Source: CALALP01 sp041855735
GTDB lineage: Bacteria > Bacillota > Clostridia > Lachnospirales > Lachnospiraceae
Direction of reading: 5' to 3'
NCBI GenBank assembly: GCA_041855735.1
Contig: JBHAEV010000020.1
Coordinates: 1-6,308, forward strand
DNA: 6,308 nt
Shown here: one piece after another, positions 1 to 5,314 of the stretch
Layout of the letters: every line of letters begins with the position of its first letter
Position numbering within the stretch: the first letter of the stretch is position 1
The notes under the pieces: model-generated
Database searches by the model: none
Told to the model about the DNA's origin: nothing
What the model saw: the letters and a program-made list of their open reading frames with translations, nothing else
Position numbers and translations under genes: made by a program

Positions 1-1125
1 ACCAGTTGCTATGTCGGAGATAATACCGATATCATTTTGATGACGGATGCATTGAAACTGATTCGCAGGAAACTGGTGAATGTGCTGCATCAGCTGGCTA
101 CTTTTTCCGTAAAATACAAGGATTTGCCGACTCTGGCATTTACGCATTTTCAGCCGGCTCAGCCGACAACGGTCGGAAAAAGGGCGACGCTGTGGATGTA
201 TGATCTGGTTCTGGATCTGGAGGAAGTGAATCATCTTCTCAAAAATATCAAGCTGCTCGGCTGTAAGGGCACCACGGGCACACAGGCAAGTTTTGTGGAA
301 TTGTTCGGCGGAGATGACGACAAGATCCGGCAAATCGACACCATGATTGCAAGACAGATGGGATTCGAGGCGTGCTATCCGGTTTCCGGGCAGACCTATT
401 CCAGAAAAATCGATACGCAGGTGCTTTCCTGTCTGGCGGGAATTGCACAAAGTGCGCATAAATTTTCGAATGACATTCGTCTTTTGCAGCATTTGAAAGA
501 AATGGAAGAGCCGTTTGAGAAAAATCAAATCGGCTCTTCCGCAATGGCTTATAAGCGAAATCCGATGCGCAGCGAGAGAATGGCTTCTTTGGCGAATTAT
601 GTAATGAGCAATGTCATGAACGGCATGTTCACCTCTTCAACGCAATGGTTTGAGCGGACTTTGGATGATTCGGCAAATAAGCGATTGTCCGTACCCGAAG
701 GTTTTTTGGCGACCGACGGGATATTGGATCTGTATTTAAATGTGGCGAACGGGCTGGTCGTATATCCGAAAGTCATCGAGAAACATCTGATGGCGGAACT
801 TCCGTTCATGGCCACGGAAAATATCATGATGGATGCCGTGAAAAAGGGAGGCGATCGTCAGGAATTGCACGAGAGAATCCGGGAACACAGCATGCGGGCA
901 GGTGAGAATGTGAAAGTCCTCGGAAAAGAGAACAATCTGACGGAGTTGATTGCCGGAGATCCTATGTTTATGCTGCAAAGAAATGATTTGGAAAATGCCA
1001 TGAAACCGGAACTTTACATCGGAAGAAGTTCCAAACAGGTGGAAGAATTTATGCATGATGTGATTTCTCCGATATTGGAGAAATATCAAAGTGAACTTGG
1101 GTTGAATTCGGAAATTCATGTGTAA
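1..1125 (+). CDS. purB: Adenylosuccinate lyase, 5' end outside window
   Basis: Adenylosuccinate lyase is a cytosolic homotetramer that releases fumarate from SAICAR and from adenylosuccinate, so it acts twice in purine (AMP) synthesis. The frame is open from base 1, and the first visible residues TSCYVGDNTD are a conserved family segment, so the ATG at 37 is internal. There are 374 codons before TAA; by comparison with ~480-residue relatives, about 110 N-terminal residues are missing. Visible motifs, numbered from the first codon shown, are FTHFQPAQ (47-54, with the likely general-acid His49), KGTTGTQASF (89-98) and the fumarate lyase signature GSSAMAYKRNP (178-188), whose serine loop carries the catalytic base. 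QWFERTLDDSANKR and LPFMATENI follow. From memory the sequence resembles the animal-type ADSL clade (human ADSL) more than the ~430-residue B. subtilis type. It is the first visible gene of the + strand cluster; its promoter lies outside. The identity is very secure. Confidence 0.97.
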   Translation, partial: TSCYVGDNTDIILMTDALKLIRRKLVNVLHQLATFSVKYKDLPTLAFTHFQPAQPTTVGKRATLWMYDLVLDLEEVNHLLKNIKLLGCKGTTGTQASFVELFGGDDDKIRQIDTMIARQMGFEACYPVSGQTYSRKIDTQVLSCLAGIAQSAHKFSNDIRLLQHLKEMEEPFEKNQIGSSAMAYKRNPMRSERMASLANYVMSNVMNGMFTSSTQWFERTLDDSANKRLSVPEGFLATDGILDLYLNVANGLVVYPKVIEKHLMAELPFMATENIMMDAVKKGGDRQELHERIREHSMRAGENVKVLGKENNLTELIAGDPMFMLQRNDLENAMKPELYIGRSSKQVEEFMHDVISPILEKYQSELGLNSEIHV

Positions 1126-1154
1126 GGCATGCAAATTTACGAAATCGACGGATC

Positions 1155-1160
1155 GAGGTA
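1155..1160 (+). promoter_or_regulatory. Ribosome binding site for the TTG start at 1165
   Basis: GAGGTA lies four bases before TTG at 1165. The next in-frame ATG (1201) would remove the first 12 residues, which include the ITSTSN segment usual at the N-terminus of this methyltransferase family. The site and the family together favour the TTG start. Confidence 0.6.
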
Positions 1161-1164
1161 GAGT

Positions 1165-1980
1165 TTGAAAAAATATATAACATCGACATCCAACAAAAGG
1201 ATGAAGGAGATTGTCAATTTACAAAAGAAGGCGAGCATTCGCAACAAAGAAGGTGTTTTTATTGCGGAGGGAATCAAAATGTTCCGGGAGTGCCCGACTT
1301 CCGACATTTTGGAAATGATTGTCAGCGAAAGTTTTTACGAATCCAATCGGGATGAAGTGGAAGCGTTCGAGAACAATCGTACATGCCCGATTCATTTTGT
1401 GAGCGATGCCGTGTTTTCCCATATCAGTGACACCAAAACTCCGCAGGGAATCCTGCTTTTGGTGAAACAGAGAATGTCAGACATCAAGTCCATGCTGACA
1501 AAACCGCGTCCCGCACTTCTGATTCTTGACAATATTCAGGATCCCGGCAATCTCGGCACGATACTTCGTGCAAGCGAAGGTGCCGGAATCAGCGGGATCA
1601 TCATCGGTGAAAACTCCTGCGATATCTTTAATCCGAAAGTGATCCGCTCCACTATGGGCTCCATCTTTCGATTGGATTATTATGTCAGCGTGGATGTAGC
1701 TAAAGAGATCCGAAGTCTGAAATCCATCGGCATCAAGATCCTTGTGACGGATTTGGAGGAGAGCTTGGATTATGAGAAGGCGGATTTTACGAAAAGCAGC
1801 GCCATTGTCATCGGAAACGAGTCCAGGGGAGTGTCGGAAGCTGTTAAGGCATTGGCGGATATCCGGATAACAATTCCGATGCTGGGAAGGGTGGAATCAC
1901 TGAATGCCGGAATCGCCGCCTCCGTGATTGTCTTTGAAATGGCAAGGCAAAGGAGGGAAAATGAACGAAAACAGGTTTAA
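1165..1980 (+). CDS. SpoU/TrmH-family RNA 2'-O-ribose methyltransferase
   Basis: This SPOUT-class enzyme is predicted to methylate a ribose 2'-hydroxyl in rRNA or tRNA using S-adenosylmethionine. At 271 residues it has the two-domain form. Residues ~1-100 form a substrate-binding SpoU N-terminal domain (ITSTSNKRMKEI, then RNKEGVFIAEG at 26-36). Residues ~116-262 form the trefoil-knot catalytic domain. Its three motifs are visible: LDNIQDPGNLGTILRASE (121-138, with the conserved Arg135), NPKVIRSTMGSIFRL (156-170), and IVIGNESRGVS (214-224) with IPMLGRVESLNAGIAASV (237-254), which makes the knot and cofactor pocket. The TTG start is supported by GAGGTA just upstream and by the N-terminal family match. 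The substrate cannot be read from sequence: RlmB-like 23S rRNA methylation is one possibility, and I leave the symbol blank. The gene lies 39 bases after purB, and its last 20 bases overlap the next gene. Confidence 0.93.
   Translation: MKKYITSTSNKRMKEIVNLQKKASIRNKEGVFIAEGIKMFRECPTSDILEMIVSESFYESNRDEVEAFENNRTCPIHFVSDAVFSHISDTKTPQGILLLVKQRMSDIKSMLTKPRPALLILDNIQDPGNLGTILRASEGAGISGIIIGENSCDIFNPKVIRSTMGSIFRLDYYVSVDVAKEIRSLKSIGIKILVTDLEESLDYEKADFTKSSAIVIGNESRGVSEAVKALADIRITIPMLGRVESLNAGIAASVIVFEMARQRRENERKQV
1949..1956 (+). promoter_or_regulatory. Strong ribosome binding site deciding the start at 1961
   Basis: AAAGGAGG, a near-perfect anti-16S match, sits four bases before ATG 1961 and lies inside the end of the methyltransferase gene. 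It shows that the small membrane protein starts at 1961. The earlier in-frame ATG at 1928 has no comparable site and would only add residues that read through this element. Confidence 0.8.
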
Positions 1981-2254
1981 ATCTTCCGAAAAATGGACGA
2001 TTTTTCGAACCGTTCATATTGTTGTCGGCATCATGATTATTGTAATGAGCATTATGGCGTTCATCAACCCGGATGAGAACAAACTGGCTTTTCCGGCAAT
2101 CTTCGCACTGGCAGCCCTGCTAAATTTTCTGTTTTTCGTGAAAACATTCCGCAGTTTTTCCGGTGATAAAAAACAGATTGCCATCGGCTTGATCCATGCC
2201 GTTGCGGGACTGTTTCTGGCGGTCGTGGCCATCATTGCCGTGATTACATTATAA
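1961..2254 (+). CDS. Small membrane protein with three predicted helices, function unknown
   Basis: I do not recognise the family. The product is 97 residues, starting MNENRFKSSEKW. The polar N-terminus is followed by three hydrophobic stretches at about 14-35, 42-60 and 73-96. They are separated by a short polar turn (NPDENK, 36-41) and a basic/polar loop (KTFRSFSGDKKQ, 61-72). There is no signal-peptidase site, cysteine pair or obvious catalytic motif. The charge pattern suggests an inner-membrane protein with its N-terminus and the basic 61-72 loop on the cytoplasmic side, but this is inference. The start is set by a strong AAAGGAGG site. The gene overlaps the methyltransferase by 20 bases in another frame and ends 11 bases before birA, so translation is probably coupled within the operon. 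That it is a real gene is well supported by the start site, tight packing and clean membrane pattern. A role in biotin metabolism is not shown by anything but position. Confidence 0.82.
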   Translation: MNENRFKSSEKWTIFRTVHIVVGIMIIVMSIMAFINPDENKLAFPAIFALAALLNFLFFVKTFRSFSGDKKQIAIGLIHAVAGLFLAVVAIIAVITL

Positions 2255-2265
2255 GATGAGGACTT

Positions 2266-3246
2266 ATGCTGAAAGAAGAGATACTGACCATATTGCAGGA
2301 ATCCAAAGGAAGCTTTGTTTCCGGGCAGATTCTTTGCAATCAACTGGGTGTTACCAGAACCGCCGTTTGGAAAAATATCCTGCTGCTGCGAAAGGAAGGC
2401 TATTTGATTGAGGCGGTTACCAAAAAGGGATATTGTTTGACGGACGATTCCATGACATACAATGCGTTTGAGATCACAAAAGAATTGAGGAAATCCGGCC
2501 TGGATATGGAAGTATTGTTTCAAAACAGTGTGGATTCCACCAATCTCTGGGCTTTTGAAGTAAGCAATCAATATGACAATGCATTATTGGTTGCGGACGA
2601 ACAGACACATGGAAAGGGGAGAAGGGGCCGTTCGTGGAGCTCATTGCCCGGTTGCGGAATCTGGATGAGCTATTTGATGAAGCCAAAGATTCAGATCGGA
2701 AATGCTTCCATGATCACACTCGTTTTTGCACTTGCGATCGCGCATGCCATAACCGAAATGTATGAAAAAAGGGTGGAAATCAAATGGCCGAATGATATAG
2801 TATATCGCGGAAAGAAAATTTGTGGTATACTGACGGAAATGCGCTCCGATACGGACGGCATCCGTGCTCTGGTTTGCGGCATCGGGATCAATGCGAATAC
2901 GACGGACTTTCCGAAAGAACTGGAATCCGTGGCAACTTCCCTCAAGAAATCATTCGGTGTTCCTGTCTCCAGAGTGAAATTGATTTCCGAAATCATGAAA
3001 CATTTCGATGTTTACTTCGGCAAATTCTTAAAGACGGAGGATTTATCCGAGCTGAAAGCGGAGTATGAAGAAATTCTTGCCAATAGGGACAAAGATGTGT
3101 TTCTCATCGGAGAGGAAACTGCGCAAAAAGTATTTTGCAAAGGAATCAACAACAGAGGGGAGCTGGTCGTTATCGACGAAAACCGACGGGAAATGCAGAT
3201 TCACAGCGGGGAAGTAAGTGTGCGCGGAATATACGGTTATGTATAA
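2266..3246 (+). CDS. birA: Bifunctional biotin protein ligase and biotin-operon repressor BirA
   Basis: BirA makes biotinyl-5'-AMP from biotin and ATP, then moves biotin to a lysine of carrier proteins such as the BCCP subunit of acetyl-CoA carboxylase. With its DNA-binding domain it also represses biotin genes. The 326-residue protein has all three parts. A winged helix-turn-helix lies at ~5-58 (LGVTRTAVWKNI). The catalytic domain lies at ~85-250, with SVDSTN (88-93), the adenylate-loop GKGRRGR (116-122), KWPND with the key lysine (173-177), GILTE (187-191) and GIGINAN (205-211). A small SH3-like C-terminal domain lies at ~276-321 and ends GEVSVRGIYGY. The HTH marks it as the regulatory class, unlike short ligase-only forms. 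GAGG at 2258-2261 precedes ATG 2266. It lies 11 bases after the small membrane protein and 10 before rpoD. I saw no biotin operator palindrome in the window, so its targets are elsewhere. Confidence 0.96.
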   Translation: MLKEEILTILQESKGSFVSGQILCNQLGVTRTAVWKNILLLRKEGYLIEAVTKKGYCLTDDSMTYNAFEITKELRKSGLDMEVLFQNSVDSTNLWAFEVSNQYDNALLVADEQTHGKGRRGRSWSSLPGCGIWMSYLMKPKIQIGNASMITLVFALAIAHAITEMYEKRVEIKWPNDIVYRGKKICGILTEMRSDTDGIRALVCGIGINANTTDFPKELESVATSLKKSFGVPVSRVKLISEIMKHFDVYFGKFLKTEDLSELKAEYEEILANRDKDVFLIGEETAQKVFCKGINNRGELVVIDENRREMQIHSGEVSVRGIYGYV

Positions 3247-3250
3247 GGAG
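3245..3250 (+). promoter_or_regulatory. Ribosome binding site of rpoD, overlapping the birA stop
   Basis: AAGGAG begins inside the birA TAA (3244-3246) and sits six bases before ATG 3257. A ribosome ending birA therefore covers the rpoD initiation site, which suggests translational coupling. Confidence 0.8.
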
Positions 3251-3256
3251 AGATAA

Positions 3257-4429
3257 ATGACGATATTGGGAAATAAAACGGGAATCCATGCGGACGAGTT
3301 TCTGGAGAAGCTCGCCAGGTTGCTGGAAAAAGCAAAATCAAATGATATGCGGCTGGACCTCGGCGAGGTGAATGATGCCTTTATCGGCGAAGAATTGAGT
3401 CCGGATGCCATGGATCAGATTTACAGTTACATGGAAAACAACAATGTGGAAATCATTGAAACCATGCCGGAAGATTTACCGGATAATCTGGATGCATTGA
3501 GCGACGATCTGCTGGTGGATGAAGACGATGACGATTCCGAATTTGACGAATCGGAAGTGGAAGAGGAGATCGATTTAAATGCCATCGACATTTTGGAGGG
3601 CGTCGGAACGGAAGATCCGGTACGCATGTATCTGAAAGAAATCGGTACAGTTCCACTTTTGACCAATGATGAGGAATTGGAACTTGCAAAGCGAAAGCAG
3701 GAAGGCGACGAGTATGCAAAGCAGAAATTGATTGAAGCAAACTTGCGTCTGGTTGTCAGCATTGCCAAGAGATACACCGGCAGGGGGATGAGCTTTCTGG
3801 ACCTTGTTCAGGAAGGAAATCTCGGACTGATCAAGGGTGTGGAAAAGTTTGATTATACCAAGGGATTTAAGCTTTCGACCTATGCCACGTGGTGGATTCG
3901 CCAAAGCGTGACGAGAGCACTCGCGGATCAGGCAAGAACCATTCGCGTTCCGGTGCATATGGTGGAAACGATCAACAAGATGAGCAAGACGCAGAGAAAG
4001 CTGACCATCGATCTGGGATATGAACCGAGTGTGACGGAGCTTGCCAATGCACTTCACATGAGCGAGGAAAAGGTGATGGAAATTATGCAGATTGCAAGGG
4101 AACCGGCATCTTTGGAAACGCCGATCGGGGAAGAAGACGATTCGAATCTGGGTGATTTTGTCGCGGACAGCAATGTGCTGACACCGGAGAACAATGTGGA
4201 GAAGGTGATGCTCCGGGAGCAGATCGACTTGCTGTTGGACGATCTGAAGGAGAGGGAACGACAGGTAATCATGCTTCGTTTCGGATTGGAAGACGGACAT
4301 CCGAGAACATTGGAAGAAGTCGGCAGGGAATTTAAAGTAACCAGAGAGAGAATTCGTCAAATCGAGGCGAAAGCTCTCAGAAAACTCAGAAATCCGGTGC
4401 GTTCCAAGAGAATCAAGGATTTCCTGTAA
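3257..4429 (+). CDS. rpoD: RNA polymerase primary sigma factor (SigA/RpoD, sigma-70)
   Basis: This is the housekeeping sigma factor that joins core RNA polymerase and recognises TTGACA/TATAAT promoters. The 390-residue protein contains every region of a group 1 sigma. Region 1.1 is at ~10-70. A very acidic linker follows at ~82-106. Region 1.2 includes DPVRMYLKEIG (120-130). Region 2 includes ANLRLVVSIAKRY (161-173), the core-binding segment LDLVQEGNLGLIKGVEKFD (181-199) and the -10-binding STYATWWIRQSVTRALADQ (207-225). Region 3 includes RVPVHMVETINK (230-241) and ETPIGEEDDSNLGDF (287-301). Region 4 is at ~320-390, with LRFGLEDG (340-347), TLEEVGREF and the -35-binding helix VTRERIRQIEAKALRKLR (361-378). 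Region 1.1 and near-identity to B. subtilis SigA in regions 2 and 4 argue for the primary sigma, not an alternative one. It follows birA by 10 bases. In many Firmicutes this gene directly follows dnaG; here it does not. Its stop TAA overlaps an ATG in TAATG. Confidence 0.97.
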   Translation: MTILGNKTGIHADEFLEKLARLLEKAKSNDMRLDLGEVNDAFIGEELSPDAMDQIYSYMENNNVEIIETMPEDLPDNLDALSDDLLVDEDDDDSEFDESEVEEEIDLNAIDILEGVGTEDPVRMYLKEIGTVPLLTNDEELELAKRKQEGDEYAKQKLIEANLRLVVSIAKRYTGRGMSFLDLVQEGNLGLIKGVEKFDYTKGFKLSTYATWWIRQSVTRALADQARTIRVPVHMVETINKMSKTQRKLTIDLGYEPSVTELANALHMSEEKVMEIMQIAREPASLETPIGEEDDSNLGDFVADSNVLTPENNVEKVMLREQIDLLLDDLKERERQVIMLRFGLEDGHPRTLEEVGREFKVTRERIRQIEAKALRKLRNPVRSKRIKDFL

Positions 4430-4432
4430 TGC

Positions 4433-4477
4433 AAATGTCGCCCCTTTCTTCGTATGAACAGAGAACGGGCGACATTT
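4433..4477 (+). terminator. Hairpin between rpoD and queH, possible weak terminator or attenuator
   Basis: Bases 4433-4443 (AAATGTCGCCC) and 4467-4477 (GGGCGACATTT) are perfect reverse complements, giving an 11-bp stem around a 23-base loop. The loop can pair a little further inside (TTCT with AGAA). The GC-rich core GTCGCCC/GGGCGAC is followed by ATTTATTGT, which is U-rich but interrupted. It could therefore act as a leaky terminator after rpoD, an RNA processing or stability element, or an attenuator for queH. The stem starts four bases after the rpoD stop and ends just before the queH ribosome binding site. The pairing is certain; its function is inferred. Confidence 0.55.
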
Positions 4478-4486
4478 ATTGTGATC

Positions 4487-4493
4487 GAGGAAG
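4487..4493 (+). promoter_or_regulatory. Ribosome binding site supporting the queH start at 4495
   Basis: GAGGAAG ends one base before ATG 4495, with its GAGG core four bases before it. It lies just after the hairpin and outside it, so the hairpin should not mask it. A rival AAGGA at 4415-4419, nine bases before ATG 4429, could serve the longer reading, but that start would translate the hairpin. Confidence 0.55.
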
Positions 4494-4494
4494 A

Positions 4495-5160
4495 ATGAAT
4501 CAGAGAAATTTACAAAAAGAACTGGAAAAAGTAATCCGGCAGAATCAGGAAAAGAACATCCACCCGAAACTTCTGCTTCATGTGTGTTGTGCACCCTGTT
4601 CGTCGTATTGCATGGAATACCTGCATGAAGAGTTTGAATTGACCGTTTTTTATTACAATCCGAATATAGACAACATAGAGGAGTATCAGCTTCGATTGGA
4701 GGAAGAAAAGAGACTGATTTCCCGGATGCCGTTCAAGAAGGAAGTGAAATTCATGGAAGGACGATACAATCCATCCGATTTTCATCAAATGGCAAGAGGA
4801 CTCGAAACACAGAAAGAGGGAGGAACAAGATGCCTCGGCTGTTTTGAAATGCGTTTGCGGGAAGCGGCCAAAATTGCGGCGGAATACGGCTTTGACTATT
4901 TTACGACCGCGCTCAGCATCAGTCCGATGAAAAATTCGACAACACTTGCCGAAATCGGGGAAAAAGTGGGGAAGGAGTACGGGGTAAAATATCTTCCTTC
5001 GGACTTTAAGAAAAAGAACGGATTTAAAAGGTCTTTGGAATTGTCCGAGGAGTTTCGACTGTACCGACAAAATTATTGCGGATGTTCGTTTTCCAAAAGA
5101 GAGGCAAAGGAAAGAGAGCGAATCGGTCAAGAGGATGCCAAAGTCCATGGAGTCGGATGA
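4495..5160 (+). CDS. queH: Epoxyqueuosine reductase QueH
   Basis: QueH catalyses the last step of queuosine synthesis, reducing epoxyqueuosine to queuosine at the wobble position (34) of GUN-anticodon tRNAs. It is the non-cobalamin alternative to QueG and is common in anaerobes. From ATG 4495 the protein has 221 residues. The metal-binding cysteine motifs are all present: LLLHVCCAPCSSY (27-39; Cys31, Cys32, Cys35), RCLGCFEMRL (112-121; Cys113, Cys116) and NYCGCSFS (193-200; Cys195, Cys197). They fit the family's iron-sulfur cluster and neighbouring metal site. YNPNID (54-59), YFTTALSISPMKN (135-147) and DFKKKNGF (170-177) are other family segments. The reading frame stays open up to ATG 4429, overlapping the rpoD stop. 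I prefer 4495 because relatives typically begin near MNxxNxQKEL and because the 22 extra residues would be encoded by the hairpin. It ends with TGA shortly before the shared terminator. No other queuosine gene is in the window. Confidence 0.94.
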   Translation: MNQRNLQKELEKVIRQNQEKNIHPKLLLHVCCAPCSSYCMEYLHEEFELTVFYYNPNIDNIEEYQLRLEEEKRLISRMPFKKEVKFMEGRYNPSDFHQMARGLETQKEGGTRCLGCFEMRLREAAKIAAEYGFDYFTTALSISPMKNSTTLAEIGEKVGKEYGVKYLPSDFKKKNGFKRSLELSEEFRLYRQNYCGCSFSKREAKERERIGQEDAKVHGVG

Positions 5161-5221
5161 GACCTGGATGACCGCTGCACCGGAAAAAGGAGAGGGCGGA
5201 TTTGATTTTTGACTCCTCAAA

Positions 5222-5280
5222 AAAACACCCTTGACAGAAAGCGCGCCTTTTTGCATTTGCGTTTCTGTCAGGGGTGTTTT
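5222..5280. terminator. Bidirectional Rho-independent terminator shared by queH and fprA
   Basis: Arms 5222-5240 and 5262-5280 pair over 19 positions, with only one G-U wobble (5231/5271) on the + strand. A further CGC/GCG pairs inside (5242-5244 with 5259-5261). On the - strand the right side becomes seven consecutive U residues (complement of A 5219-5225), an ideal terminator for fprA. On the + strand the stem ends in TTTT followed by CGTTT, adequate for the queH transcript. It lies between two convergent genes, as expected for such an element. The TTGACA inside the left arm is part of the stem. Confidence 0.9.
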
Positions 5281-5314
5281 CGTTTGGAACGATCGGTTTA
5301 ACGACAGATCCCTT

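Noticed and set aside
1129..1161. Tiny frame ATG...TAG of 10 residues between purB and the methyltransferase
   Set aside because: There is no properly spaced ribosome binding site; its stop merely overlaps the next gene's site. It could be a leader peptide, but nothing supports translation.
1928..1960. Upstream ATG extension of the small membrane protein
   Set aside because: The added 11 residues are the methyltransferase 3' end in another frame and include the ribosome binding site itself; ATG 1961 is far better supported.
2255..2265. Possible BirA operator next to birA
   Set aside because: The 11-base gap is too short and no biotin-operator-like inverted repeat was seen here or elsewhere in the window.
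2823..2831. Extended -10-like TGGTATACT inside birA that might drive rpoD
   Set aside because: It encodes the conserved birA segment around KKICGILTE, no good -35 hexamer lies 16-18 bases upstream, and it is over 400 bases from rpoD. Coincidence is more likely; 5'-end mapping would decide.
3575..4594. Long open frame of 339 codons on the - strand opposite rpoD
   Set aside because: It lies antisense to a certain sigma factor gene, has no recognisable domain and is rich in His, Phe, Leu and Ser, as expected from the complement of biased coding sequence. No ribosome binding site or promoter was evident.
5168..5212. Tiny 14-residue frame after queH, next to purine-rich GGAGAGGG
   Set aside because: The purine-rich stretch lies inside the frame, not ahead of it, and no gene follows. 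The stretch 5161-5221 is best read as the queH 3' end leading to the terminator.
5231..5237. TTGACA, a perfect -35 hexamer, just after queH
   Set aside because: It is part of the left arm of the shared terminator stem, and there is no convincing -10 box at the right distance leading to a + strand gene.
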